From positions 1-49,152 of the forward strand of contig JAIPFY010000020.1 of assembly GCA_021736385.1 (NCBI GenBank): a stretch of DNA of 49,152 bases, written 5' to 3'. A program made the position numbers and the translations under genes. The notes beneath the pieces were generated by a model. That model saw nothing but the letters and a program-made list of their open reading frames with translations, had not been told where the DNA came from and made no database searches. Of the stretch, positions 16,004 to 24,967 are shown piece after piece. The DNA comes from Spirochaetia bacterium (GTDB taxonomy: Bacteria; Spirochaetota; Spirochaetia; CAKZLE01). Position 1 is the stretch's first letter. Each line of letters starts with the position of its first letter.

Positions 16004-17284
16004 TCAGCTATAGGGCCTGATCAGAGAAAAATCACCGGTCTTTGCCGCCTCGAGGATCGGACGCATATAGGTATCGATCAGCTCGGCAGTCAGGGGGATC
16101 GGCATGTTCTGCAGCTTCATCCTGAGTTGCGGGTTCTTGGCAGCTTCAGCGGCACGTTCTATGTGGGCATCGGTGAATCCGGGGATCTCAGAGAGAGTCA
16201 CCGGGGATCCGATGGCTCTGGAGAAACTGCGCAGACCTTCGGCTACCGTAAGACCGAGCTGCCTGGCACCGGCGGCATCAAGTGAGTCGGTGATATAGCC
16301 GTAGGAACTGAGGATAGACCCGACGAGTCTGAGCTGTCGTTCGACAGAGGGCGCGAAGAAGACCATGTAGTAGGGATTCATGATCCCGCAGGCCCGCCCG
16401 TGAGAGGTGATATCGACCAGGGAGAAACTGGTCAGATGGGCACCGTTGGTCCCGCCGATCATGATCGCGTACCCCCCGAGGTCGGTCGCAAGACCGATCC
16501 CCTGACGAGCTTCGATATCGGACGGATCTGCGATGATGCGCGGGGTATACTTCAGGATCAGGTGCAGGGCTGCCTCCATGATCTGTGCAAGCAGCTCATA
16601 GGTCTCCTCATTGGCTCCATAGAAGACTTCCAGACAGTGAGATATCCCGTCAAGAGCTCCATCGACAGAGAGTCCTGTGGGCATGGAGGTCGTGACTGCA
16701 TAGTCGAATACCGGGTGCTGCGGTATGATCGCATCATCCACGATCAGTTTCTTCTGTCCTTTCACAGGATCGGTTATGTTGGAATATTTCGTCAGGTGGG
16801 CACCTGAGCTGGCCGAGGTCTGGATCGCGATATGCGGGATCAGAGCTCTCCCTTCTTTGGAGACTGCCTCACTCACCAGATTGGAACCGAAGTAATCTTC
16901 GATCTCATGGCTCTGGGACCCAAGAGAAGCCAGGACATCAGCAGCCTTGACCGCATCGATGGCACTGCCCCCTCCGATCGAGATCAGGCAGTCGGGGGCC
17001 GTATGGAGAATGTAGCTCTCGATCCTGTAGACATCCTCTCTCGGGGCATTCGGTGCAGCATCCGGGACGACGACTCCACCTGCAAGTTCTACCCCATGAG
17101 CCTCCAGCGAGGCAAGTACCCGGTCACAGACCGGTTTGAGATAGGTCGTGTTCGATATGACCAGAGCTCTCTTCCCATGACCGGCAGCGATAGCCCCCAC
17201 CTCATCAAGCACATCTACCCCGAACAGGTACCTTCCGTGGGTGAAATCCTTCAACAACTCTTCAGCTTTCATTCTGTAATCCAT
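16004..17284 (-). CDS. Iron-containing alcohol dehydrogenase family protein
   Basis: Group III dehydrogenase of 426 residues, distinct from the short one at 8.1 kb. The dinucleotide-binding GGGSAIDAVK is at 105-114, and the metal ligands D212, H216 (DGISHCLEV), H283 (GAHLTS) and H295 (SHGRACG) are present. In this operon it probably interconverts a hydroxy acid or alcohol with its carbonyl partner using NAD(H). A clear AAGGAGT precedes ATG 17284. It lies between a small membrane protein gene and the second larA homologue. Confidence 0.85.
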   Translation of the reverse strand: MDYRMKAEELLKDFTHGRYLFGVDVLDEVGAIAAGHGKRALVISNTTYLKPVCDRVLASLEAHGVELAGGVVVPDAAPNAPREDVYRIESYILHTAPDCLISIGGGSAIDAVKAADVLASLGSQSHEIEDYFGSNLVSEAVSKEGRALIPHIAIQTSASSGAHLTKYSNITDPVKGQKKLIVDDAIIPQHPVFDYAVTTSMPTGLSVDGALDGISHCLEVFYGANEETYELLAQIMEAALHLILKYTPRIIADPSDIEARQGIGLATDLGGYAIMIGGTNGAHLTSFSLVDITSHGRACGIMNPYYMVFFAPSVERQLRLVGSILSSYGYITDSLDAAGARQLGLTVAEGLRSFSRAIGSPVTLSEIPGFTDAHIERAAEAAKNPQLRMKLQNMPIPLTAELIDTYMRPILEAAKTGDFSLIRPYS

Positions 17285-17380
17285 TCTTATACTCCTTACT
17301 GGTGTTTATTCAATTCTTACGCTCCCATACCCTGCAGCGAGACGTTCAGGCGACAGCAGCAGATACCCGCGCATCTTCTG

Positions 17381-17578
17381 CTAGTGATCATCATGGAAGA
17401 GGGTCCTGAGGATCTCCTCTACCAGCGGTACGAGAAACACGACACATCCGATGAAGAAGATCATACTTCCTGCCATCGATGCTATATCATGCGAGCGCAT
17501 ACCGCTGATCAGATACAGGACCGAACAGGCAAAGAACAGCATCCATCCGATGAACTGGAACATATGGCTTCGTTTCAT
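17381..17578 (-). CDS. Small two-helix membrane protein, unknown
   Basis: A 65-residue protein with two hydrophobic segments (about 8-26 and 35-52), a short polar loop RSHDIAS and a charged end LRTLFHDDH. A GGGAGAG ribosome site precedes the ATG. It sits in the catabolic operon between the FAD oxidoreductase and iron dehydrogenase genes on the same strand. I do not recognise the family. It is real-looking because of its start site, membrane pattern and fit in the gene order. Confidence 0.6.
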   Translation of the reverse strand: MKRSHMFQFIGWMLFFACSVLYLISGMRSHDIASMAGSMIFFIGCVVFLVPLVEEILRTLFHDDH

Positions 17579-17617
17579 GACTCTCCCGGCATCCTGACAG
17601 GGATGCTCCTCACAGTG

Positions 17618-18961
17618 TTAGGTATACCGTACCTGCTGTCGGTCGAGTTCCTTCCGTACAGTTTCCAGAGAGACCGTCCTGCAGGTCCTTCCCTGCTTTA
17701 TGGCAGCAGCCGCTGCGATTCCCGCTCCCTGTCCTGTCACGGCGCAGCACATCATATTCCTCGTTGCCGCATGTGCTGTCCTGTCTCCCGAGACTGCCCG
17801 ACCGACTACCAGCAGATTCTCTATCTGTGCAGGCACCATAGCCCGGTAGGGTATCTGGAAATATCTGCCGGTCACCGGGAGACGAAGGATCCCGTACCCG
17901 TCAACGAACTCGGGAAAGATCCCGATCGAATCGGGGAATCTCCCCTCACCGAGAACATCTGTACCGGTGAGAGTATATTCTCCTGTGATCTTCCGTGATT
18001 CACGGGTACCGATGGCCATCCCGTAATTTCTCAGACGGGCATGTTCGAAGCCGGGAATACTGCTGTTCATCGCTTTGATGACCTCCAGGACCTGGGCCCG
18101 CCCTTCGATCTCAGCGGTGGTCAGATCAGCTACACTGGTACAGTCGATACCAGCACGATGGACAAGATTCAGATAGGTAGCCTGCCCATCTTCGGTGATC
18201 GTGCTCCAGGAACCACCGAAGCCCCAATGCTCGGCCGGACAGGCCTGTCTGAACTGCTTTTCAAGATAGGGACTGAACATACGTCGTTCCTCTTCGGAGC
18301 TCTGCTGTGCCCAGTCCTCTCCCCAATCCCCATAGGTCGCAGGATCTTCTGCCACATAGGAGAGGAACTGGTGTGTATCGATACCGCTCAGATTGAAGGT
18401 CATCGTGACCGCCTGTCTCTCTCCGATCGGGCTCATCACACAGGGAACTCCTGCTCGAAAGGCAATATCAGCATCACCGGTACCATCGATCACCACGGCT
18501 GCAAGGACTGCGAGCCGACCTGACTTACTCTCGGTGACCACCCCTTTGACCACACCATCGATCACGATCGGTTCAACAGCCAGACAGTGGAGCAGCGGTA
18601 TCACGCCGGCCTCAGTGACCAGGACATCTGCCACATGCTTGAACAGTTCGGTATCAAGGGCATAACTGTCAGACTGCACTTCTGGTATCGCAGCTCCCAT
18701 CTGAAACGCCCTTCGTTCGAACTCGATCCCGATCCCCTCGGTATCCAGGGTCTTCTCATGCCGGTACCAGGCCAGCGACTCTACCCCTGCTACAGTCATA
18801 TTGCCGCCAAAGCATCCATGCCGTTCTATCAGCATGGTCTTCATCCCTGCACGTGCAGCGGCGATGGCAGCTGCAAGTCCTCCGGGGCCTCCCCCGACTA
18901 CCAGGACGTCGACCGTGTCATGGACCACCGTCTGTCGCGGCTGCTCCTGTACATATCTCAT
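17618..18961 (-). CDS. FAD-dependent oxidoreductase (FAD_oxidored family)
   Basis: Flavoprotein of about 447 residues. The dinucleotide-binding motif GGGPGGLAAAIAAARAG near the N-terminus is followed by ERHGCFGGNMT, and a second FAD motif, GTGDADIAFRAGVP, lies mid-protein; NLLVVGRAVSGDRTAHA and a small-residue end (GQGAGIAAAAAI) close it. The family oxidises or reduces varied small molecules; the substrate here is unknown but should be the acid imported by the adjoining TRAP system or a product. The protein is closely related to the oxidoreductase at 25.1 kb (both share AWYRHE and GxRESRxIxGE). ATG 18961 has AAGGAG at proper spacing; the earlier ATG at 18970 touches that site. Confidence 0.85.
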   Translation of the reverse strand: MRYVQEQPRQTVVHDTVDVLVVGGGPGGLAAAIAAARAGMKTMLIERHGCFGGNMTVAGVESLAWYRHEKTLDTEGIGIEFERRAFQMGAAIPEVQSDSYALDTELFKHVADVLVTEAGVIPLLHCLAVEPIVIDGVVKGVVTESKSGRLAVLAAVVIDGTGDADIAFRAGVPCVMSPIGERQAVTMTFNLSGIDTHQFLSYVAEDPATYGDWGEDWAQQSSEEERRMFSPYLEKQFRQACPAEHWGFGGSWSTITEDGQATYLNLVHRAGIDCTSVADLTTAEIEGRAQVLEVIKAMNSSIPGFEHARLRNYGMAIGTRESRKITGEYTLTGTDVLGEGRFPDSIGIFPEFVDGYGILRLPVTGRYFQIPYRAMVPAQIENLLVVGRAVSGDRTAHAATRNMMCCAVTGQGAGIAAAAAIKQGRTCRTVSLETVRKELDRQQVRYT

Positions 18962-18976
18962 AGTGTTCATCTCCTT

Positions 18977-20257
18977 CTACCTGAACCCGAACAGATGCGG
19001 CAAGGCCAGAGTGGTCTCGGGGATGAAGGTGATGATCAGCAGTACCACGATCAGCACGAGCAGGAACGGCCAGATCGCCTTCATCACCTCTTCGAATGAG
19101 ACCTGTGCGATATCTGCTGCAACATAGGCACATACTCCCAGAGGAGGGGTTATGAGACCTATGTTCAGGTTCAGTTCCAGCACCACACCAAAATGCATCA
19201 GATCCACCCCCAGAGTCAGCAGCAGCGGCATCAGCACAGGGATGATGATCAGCATGATGCTGATCCCTTCCATGAAACATCCCAGGAACAGGATGAACAC
19301 ATTCAGGATCAGCAGTATGACATACGGGTTGGAACTGATCCCGGTAAGCAGTTCTGTCAGCATCGCAGGGATTCCCTCATAGGTGAGGATCCATCCGAAC
19401 ACCGTCGCAAATGAGACGATGAGCATGATACGGCTGGTGCCCTTGCCCACTTCCACCAGCGTCTGTATCAACGCGTCGAATGACAGCTCCCTGTAGACGA
19501 ATGATCCAAGGAAGATCGCATAGAGCACCGAGATCACCGCTGCCTCGGTCGGGGTGGCAAAGCCGGTCAGGATCCCTGCCAGGATGATGATCGGTGTCAG
19601 CATGGGGAGAAAGGAACGGATGAACGATCCAAGCACCATCTTCCAGGTCGCTCTCGGATAGACTTTGAATGATCTTCTTTTTGCCTCCAGATAGACGATG
19701 ATCATCTGAGCTGCAGTCATCAGCAGTGCCGGTACGATTCCGGCTATGAACAGTCCACCGATGGAGGTCCCGGTCATCGCCCCATAGATGACGAATCCGA
19801 GACTCGGCGGCATGATGGTACCGACGGTCGAGGAGGCTGCTGTGACAGCAGCGGCGAATGCCGGATCATACCCCTCCTGTTTCATATAGTTGATCTCTAT
19901 GGTTCCCAGTCCTGCACTGTCAGCAGTCGCCGAGCCTGACATGCCCGCAAAGATGAGACTCGAGACGATGTTCACATGGCCAAGTCCCCCCGGTATATGC
20001 CCGACAAGCTGCTTGCAGAAATCGAACAGCCGGTTCGTCACCCCTCCCATGTTCATGATCTGCCCTGCAAGCATGAATAGCGGGATCGCAAGCAGCGTGA
20101 ACGATTCGAAGGTCCCGAGCATGATCTGCGGGATCGTCTCCAGGGGCACTCCGCTGGTTACGAAGTAGAAGAGGCAGGAGAGTCCCAGACTGAAGGCCAC
20201 CGGCACCTTGATGAGCATCAGCAGCAGGAACACCAGGATGAAAAGACTGTTTCCCAT
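18977..20257 (-). CDS. dctM: TRAP transporter large permease (DctM)
   Basis: Twelve-segment membrane channel of a tripartite ATP-independent periplasmic transporter, 426 residues. Family features include VPVAFSLGLS near the start, GGVTNRLFDF, GHIPGGLGHVNI, SATADSAGLGTIE, IMPPSLGFVIYGA and LNIGLITPPLGVCAY. It works with the binding protein and small permease encoded just upstream to import an organic acid using an ion gradient. GGAGTGA precedes the ATG. The FAD oxidoreductase gene begins within a few bases of its end. Confidence 0.93.
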   Translation of the reverse strand: MGNSLFILVFLLLMLIKVPVAFSLGLSCLFYFVTSGVPLETIPQIMLGTFESFTLLAIPLFMLAGQIMNMGGVTNRLFDFCKQLVGHIPGGLGHVNIVSSLIFAGMSGSATADSAGLGTIEINYMKQEGYDPAFAAAVTAASSTVGTIMPPSLGFVIYGAMTGTSIGGLFIAGIVPALLMTAAQMIIVYLEAKRRSFKVYPRATWKMVLGSFIRSFLPMLTPIIILAGILTGFATPTEAAVISVLYAIFLGSFVYRELSFDALIQTLVEVGKGTSRIMLIVSFATVFGWILTYEGIPAMLTELLTGISSNPYVILLILNVFILFLGCFMEGISIMLIIIPVLMPLLLTLGVDLMHFGVVLELNLNIGLITPPLGVCAYVAADIAQVSFEEVMKAIWPFLLVLIVVLLIITFIPETTLALPHLFGFR

Positions 20258-20288
20258 TGGTCACTCCACATAGAGGTTTCGAGAACAC

Positions 20289-20783
20289 TCAGTCATGGCT
20301 GCCCTGCTTCTCAGGTTCCGACATGACTGAAGAGTCTCTGAACAGATGATACGTAGTAAAAGCCCCCATTCCCAGGAACCCGAGTACGACAGCCAGGGTA
20401 TACAGGGAGACAGGAAGACGGGCAGCCACTGAGCTGATCCCCTGCTGCCGTGTCATGGTCCAGAGTGCTATCACTACCATGACGCCTTCCAGCAGGATCA
20501 CCAGAGTCAGGATCATGATACGTACGATCCGTCTGACACGACCGTGCAGCCTGTTGTAGAAGAAGTCCACCTCCAGATGGGTCTTCTCATAACTGCAGAC
20601 AGCACTGCCCATGAAGGTGAACCAGCAGAAGGCGAACAGCGAGATCTCCTCGGTCCAGGAAAACGGGGTATTGAATATATACCTCGATATGATCTGCAGG
20701 ATCACACACAGCAGGATCACCAGCAGGGTCAGCAGCAGCACTGCACGGTAGAGTCTATGGGTAACTGATAGGATCTTGGACAT
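20289..20783 (-). CDS. dctQ: TRAP transporter small permease (DctQ)
   Basis: Four-segment membrane subunit, about 164 residues. The family signature appears as RYIFNTPFSWTEEISLFAFC and later SYEKTHLEVDFF. I start it at ATG 20783 (MSKILSVTHR); the frame is open further upstream, but that would overlap the binding-protein gene and add an untypical leader. It lies between dctP and dctM as usual. Confidence 0.88.
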   Translation of the reverse strand: MSKILSVTHRLYRAVLLLTLLVILLCVILQIISRYIFNTPFSWTEEISLFAFCWFTFMGSAVCSYEKTHLEVDFFYNRLHGRVRRIVRIMILTLVILLEGVMVVIALWTMTRQQGISSVAARLPVSLYTLAVVLGFLGMGAFTTYHLFRDSSVMSEPEKQGSHD

Positions 20784-20875
20784 GAGACGACCATCCTGTA
20801 TCTGATCATAAGCATGATGATCGATCATGAGCAGCAGTTGTATGCCGCTGATGATCGATCCTGAATACCGATCAA

Positions 20876-21880
20876 TTAATTCTGAAGCAGTGCCTCGATC
20901 TCTGCCCAGAGACCGGGATCCCATTCTCCATCCTGTTCTGCACGGATCATGGTCGCGGGATACACAGCAGCTCTGAACTGGTCCTTATCGATGGTATGGA
21001 CAGTCACCCCTTCGGCAACCATCAGATCGATGTATTTCTGCTGCAGCTGTGCATTCTCTGCCCTGTACCAGATATCGACCTCATCGAACGTATCGGTGAC
21101 CATGGCCTGCTGCTCTGCACCCAAGGCCTGCCACCATGCATCATTGACGATGAATCCTGTGATATCATAACTGTGGTCTGTGATCACCAGATGTTTAGCT
21201 GCTTCGTGCCATTTCATGTTGTAGAGCGATTCCACATGATTCTCCGCACCAGCTACCACGCCCTGCTTCATGGCAAGATAGGTCTCGTTGAACGAGACCG
21301 GTGTCGGGGCTGCCCCCAGTGCCTTGAAGCTCTCTATGTACGAATAACACTCAGGGACCCGCAGTTTCACCTGATAGAGATCTTCCAGAGTCTCCACAGG
21401 CCGGGATACCAGCAGCTGTCGCGGCAGTCGTGTCCAGCCGGCAGTGATATAGCGTATGCCGTGCTTCTGTGCAAGAGCGTCATTGAGCCGCTGCAGAGAG
21501 GTGGAGTTCGCGACCAGTTTCGCTTCTTCGGGCGATCCGCAGGTGAAGGGGAAATCAGTCAGGGAGAATCCGGTGTCAAACTGGGCAAGCCAGGAGATGG
21601 ATCCCCTGAACGCTTCCAGTGTCCCTGATTTCACCAGCTCCAGCTGCTTATTGGCACTGCCGAGCTGTGAGGCATGAAAGGCTTTTACCGTGATGGCACC
21701 ACCGCTTCGTTCTTCGATGATATCCTTGTATCTATCCAATGCGATCGCACCAAGATTTGCCACGTTCTCAATATCACCGACACGCATCACGATCTGTTCA
21801 GTCGAAGTCTCCTGACCTCCCCCCCCATACAGTGAGAAGCCGATACCCATTGCCATAATGATCAACACCACTTTCTTCAT
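20876..21880 (-). CDS. dctP: TRAP transporter solute-binding protein (DctP)
   Basis: Periplasmic receptor of the TRAP system, 334 residues. A signal peptide of about 18-24 residues (MKKVVLIIMAMGIGFSLYGG) is followed by the DctP fold; RVPECYSYIESFKALGAAPT carries the arginine that in this family clamps the ligand carboxylate, and ENHVESLYNMKWHE is the typical later stretch. The ligand is therefore probably an organic acid. GAGGTG precedes the ATG. It is the first gene of a seven-gene minus-strand operon and is divergent from the ThDP enzyme gene. Confidence 0.92.
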   Translation of the reverse strand: MKKVVLIIMAMGIGFSLYGGGGQETSTEQIVMRVGDIENVANLGAIALDRYKDIIEERSGGAITVKAFHASQLGSANKQLELVKSGTLEAFRGSISWLAQFDTGFSLTDFPFTCGSPEEAKLVANSTSLQRLNDALAQKHGIRYITAGWTRLPRQLLVSRPVETLEDLYQVKLRVPECYSYIESFKALGAAPTPVSFNETYLAMKQGVVAGAENHVESLYNMKWHEAAKHLVITDHSYDITGFIVNDAWWQALGAEQQAMVTDTFDEVDIWYRAENAQLQQKYIDLMVAEGVTVHTIDKDQFRAAVYPATMIRAEQDGEWDPGLWAEIEALLQN

Positions 21881-21925
21881 GCGAACACCTCATTATTAAA
21901 ATTCCATTTAATAAAATTCAATTCC

Positions 21926-21953
21926 ATAATATAATATTTTTTGATATTGTCAA
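21926..21953 (-). promoter_or_regulatory. Promoter of the TRAP operon
   Basis: Minus strand: TTGACA (21953-21948), 16 bases, TATTAT (21931-21926). Two near-identical AT-rich blocks, AATAAAATTC-like, follow with about 17-base spacing between it and the gene, and may be operators. Confidence 0.7.
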
Positions 21954-22155
21954 CACAAATCGACACATCCGCAGTTCCCAAAGTCCTGAAGAACGCACTT
22001 CTCTGCTGTCTCAGGATCCAGAAAATCATGTATTCAGGCAGGTTTGACGCGATATTCCTGAAATCTGGCAGAGAGAGAACCCCAGGTGGCAGAGAGATCT
22101 TCATGCAAGGCATCAGTGACCATCAAGAGGATAGCACCTCTTGCGCTATTCTTTA

Positions 22156-22184
22156 TTGACTTACAAAACATTATTGGATATAAT
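22156..22184 (+). promoter_or_regulatory. Promoter of the ThDP enzyme gene
   Basis: TTGACT (22156-22161), 17 bases, TATAAT (22179-22184). GATTTTAATTATTA at 22200-22213 lies just past the expected start of transcription. Confidence 0.8.
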
Positions 22185-22233
22185 CATTTTATAAAACTTG
22201 ATTTTAATTATTAGTTTATATAAGGAGTGAATC

Positions 22234-23910
22234 ATGCTTATTTCTGAAGTTGTCGTACAGATTCTCGAAAAAGAGGGCATCACTGATGCCTTCGGTATCC
22301 CCGGTGCCGGGATCAACCCCGTATACAAATACATCAACACCTCGAAGATCGATCATTACATGATGAGACATGAAGAGGCGGCGATCCATGCAGCTGACGG
22401 ATACTTCCGGGCCAGCGGTAAGATGGCGCTGTGTATCTGCACCTCCGGGCCGGCTGCCACGAACTTCGTCACCGGTCTCTACACCGCTGATGTGGATTCG
22501 ATCCCGCTCATAGCGATCACCGGGCAGAACACATCGGACCTGTTCGGTAAAGATGCCTTCCAGTGCGTCGATATCGTTCAGATCGCATCGCCTGTCTGCA
22601 AGAAGGCATGGTGTCTCACTGATGCCGAAGCTGTCCCCTCTATTATGAGAGAGGCGTTCAGGACTGCCAGATCGGGAAAACCGGGACCGGTACTGCTTGA
22701 TCTTCCCCTTGATATCCAGAAGAGTGATATCGCCTTCGATATCGATGCATATGAGCCGGCTGAGATCACCACCCCCGGTCCTGATCCCGAACAGATCAGT
22801 CAGGCTATCGCGCTCCTTGATACGGCAAAGAATCCTGTGCTGATCATGGGAGGAGGTGTCCTCCTGTCTGAAGCAGAACAGGAATTCGTCGAGTTCGCTG
22901 AATATATGAACATACCGGTCGTCACGACCTATATGGCCAAGGGAGGGATCCCTGATGATCACCGGCTCAACGTCCAGCTGGTAGGGATCCAGTGCGGTGC
23001 CTCGAACATCGGGAACAAGGTGTTCCTGGATTCTGATGTGGTCCTTGGTGTAGGATGCCGTTTCACGGACAGACACACCGGGAACGTCGCAGTCTACCAG
23101 GGGGACAGACGGTTCATCCATATCAATATAGAGCCCTCAGAGATCGGAAAGATCATCCCTGCAGAGATCGGTATCGTATCAGATGCGAAGAAAGCTATGA
23201 CTGCCATGCTCGCAGAGGCGAAGCGAACCGGTGGAAAACGAGCTGGTTCAGAACGGGTAGCAGGTCTTGCGGCGCAGAAGAGAGCACTTGATGTGACAAC
23301 GATCCCCGGGACCACAGGAGAGATCAAACCTCAGACCGTGTTCGACCGGATGAACGAGGTGTTCGATGACAGGACACTCTGGACCACAGGCTGCGGTCTG
23401 AACCAGATCTGGTCTGGTCAGTACCAGAAGATCAACAGGACCAGGACCTATCTGCCATCAGGCGGAGCCGGTACGCTCGGGTATGATATCCCGGCTGCGA
23501 TCGGGGCTTCGGTGGCGACCGGGAAGGGAAAGGTCGTCTGTGTGATGGGTGATTTCGGTTTCACATTCCTGGTAGAGGAACTGGCAGTCGCAGCAAAGCA
23601 TCAGCTGCCGGTCAGCGTACTGGTCCTCAACAATGCCTACCTGAGTCTGATCCGACAGAACCAGGTCTATGCTTTCGGGTATGAACATGCCGTGGAGATG
23701 AGCGAGAACAAGGATTTCATCGATTACATCAAGGTGTCTGAGGGCTTCGGCTGTACAGCAGAACGGGTCCTGGAGGATAAGGATATCGATGCAGCCATGC
23801 AGCGTGCACAGGATGCTGCCGGTCCCTATGTGGTCGAGTTCTTCGTAGAAGACAACACCGACTGCAACATGGGAGCCTCGATCGATGCAATAACGAATTT
23901 CAACGAATAG
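22234..23910 (+). CDS. ThDP-dependent enzyme, glyoxylate carboligase-like
   Basis: Thiamine diphosphate enzyme of the acetolactate synthase superfamily, 558 residues, with Pyr domain, central domain and PP domain in order. Detail matches glyoxylate carboligase best: FGIPGAGINPVY, DSIPLIAITGQ, IPDDHRLNVQLVGIQ, RHTGNVAVY, GIVSDAKKAM and GDFGFTFLVEELAV. Unlike true Gcl, in which the catalytic glutamate is a valine, this protein keeps the glutamate (E47 in MRHEEAA). It may therefore carry out another carboligation or decarboxylation of a 2-keto acid. TAAGGAG precedes the ATG. It is divergent from the TRAP operon and has its own terminator. Confidence 0.8.
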   Translation: MLISEVVVQILEKEGITDAFGIPGAGINPVYKYINTSKIDHYMMRHEEAAIHAADGYFRASGKMALCICTSGPAATNFVTGLYTADVDSIPLIAITGQNTSDLFGKDAFQCVDIVQIASPVCKKAWCLTDAEAVPSIMREAFRTARSGKPGPVLLDLPLDIQKSDIAFDIDAYEPAEITTPGPDPEQISQAIALLDTAKNPVLIMGGGVLLSEAEQEFVEFAEYMNIPVVTTYMAKGGIPDDHRLNVQLVGIQCGASNIGNKVFLDSDVVLGVGCRFTDRHTGNVAVYQGDRRFIHINIEPSEIGKIIPAEIGIVSDAKKAMTAMLAEAKRTGGKRAGSERVAGLAAQKRALDVTTIPGTTGEIKPQTVFDRMNEVFDDRTLWTTGCGLNQIWSGQYQKINRTRTYLPSGGAGTLGYDIPAAIGASVATGKGKVVCVMGDFGFTFLVEELAVAAKHQLPVSVLVLNNAYLSLIRQNQVYAFGYEHAVEMSENKDFIDYIKVSEGFGCTAERVLEDKDIDAAMQRAQDAAGPYVVEFFVEDNTDCNMGASIDAITNFNE

Positions 23911-23928
23911 CGCATATTTCTTTGAGAG

Positions 23929-23970
23929 GACCCTGTCTGAGCTGTACTGGCTGAGCAGGGTCTTCTCTTT
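23929..23970 (+). terminator. Terminator after the ThDP enzyme gene
   Basis: GACCCTG (23929-23935) and CAGGGTC (23956-23962), then TTCTCTTT. Confidence 0.8.
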
Positions 23971-23994
23971 ATCCTGCAGCCCATATAGAGTACC

Positions 23995-24024
23995 TTTACA
24001 TACCTGACGGTTTTACGTCATAAT
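23995..24024 (+). promoter_or_regulatory. iclR-family gene promoter with inverted repeat
   Basis: TTTACA (23995-24000), 18 bases, CATAAT (24019-24024). TGACG (24005-24009) and CGTCA (24016-24020) form an inverted repeat inside it, a possible self-regulation site. Confidence 0.5.
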
Positions 24025-24056
24025 GTGGTATCACAGTTCACTATGGAGAATCTACT

Positions 24057-24836
24057 ATGCAATCTGAAGGTGTCAAGAAGAACCAGTCTATCGGTAAAGC
24101 GTTACTGATCATCGAACATATGGCCAAACAGCAGCGTCCTCAGAGACTGCTCGATCTTGCCAATGATCTGAAGATGCCCTCGAGCACCATCATCAGGTTC
24201 CTCAACACACTCATCGAGTATGGCTATGTCAGGAGGGATCCTGAGAATTCCCGATACTCTCTGACCCTGAAGCTCACAAGCCTGGGAAACCTGGCCTATT
24301 CGAAGTTCTCCTACTCCAATGCGCTGAAATCACATCTGCACAGTATCAGTGACACGCTCAATGAGTCAGCATCGCTGTCTATCGAGCAGGATATGAATGT
24401 AGTCTATATTGATACAGCTGAAGGTCCTGATCACATCCTCCAGACGCTGCAGAGGATCGGTAAAGTGGCTCCGATGCACAGCACCGGTGCCGGCAAGATC
24501 CTGATGATGAACTACAATGAGGCAGAGATCAATCGCTATATCGACATCCGGGGACTTCCCGGCTATACCGAGAAGACCCTCGTGACCCGACACTCCTTCC
24601 TCAAGGAGATGGAGAAGGTACGAACTCAGGGGTTCGCCTATGACGATGAAGAGTGTGAGATCGGCGTGAAATGCATCGCATTCCCTGTCAGGGATTTTTC
24701 CGGCAAGGTAGTCGCCTCGATCAGTGTCTCCGCTCCCATATCACGCATGGCACCTCCGAGAGAAGAGGAGATCATCGAAGTCCTCAAGGAAGTGACGCAG
24801 CAGGCCTCTCTGGATCTTGGATGGGCTGAAGGCTGA
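24057..24836 (+). CDS. IclR family transcriptional regulator
   Basis: Regulator of 259 residues. The N-terminal winged helix-turn-helix (about 10-75, with LLDLANDLKMPSSTIIRFLNTL) precedes the GAF-like IclR ligand domain (HSTGAGKILMM, GFAYDDEECEIGVKCIAFPV). Such proteins sense small acids and control catabolic genes. By position it probably controls the surrounding TRAP operon, ThDP gene and FAD/BCCT genes, which share AT-rich motifs at their promoters. GGAGAATCTACT provides the ribosome site. Confidence 0.88.
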   Translation: MQSEGVKKNQSIGKALLIIEHMAKQQRPQRLLDLANDLKMPSSTIIRFLNTLIEYGYVRRDPENSRYSLTLKLTSLGNLAYSKFSYSNALKSHLHSISDTLNESASLSIEQDMNVVYIDTAEGPDHILQTLQRIGKVAPMHSTGAGKILMMNYNEAEINRYIDIRGLPGYTEKTLVTRHSFLKEMEKVRTQGFAYDDEECEIGVKCIAFPVRDFSGKVVASISVSAPISRMAPPREEEIIEVLKEVTQQASLDLGWAEG

Positions 24837-24967
24837 TCCCTGCACAGACCGATCCTCCAAAGTCATCCCTCCCTCCCAGCCAGTTCGATACGAACAGACT
24901 GCGGAGACACCTCCGATACACACGCTGAACAGGAGATCGAGTCATTCACAGGATGACGAAGCCCCCC

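Larger units (their letters stand above)
21881..22233. other. Divergent intergenic region dctP / ThDP enzyme
   Basis: A 353-base gap holding two outward promoters and AT-rich repeated motifs near each start. The middle part (about 21960-22140) shows nothing recognisable. Confidence 0.7.

Noticed and set aside
22234-23910. Sulfoacetaldehyde acetyltransferase (Xsc) identity
   Set aside because: Sequence stretches match glyoxylate carboligase far better than Xsc.
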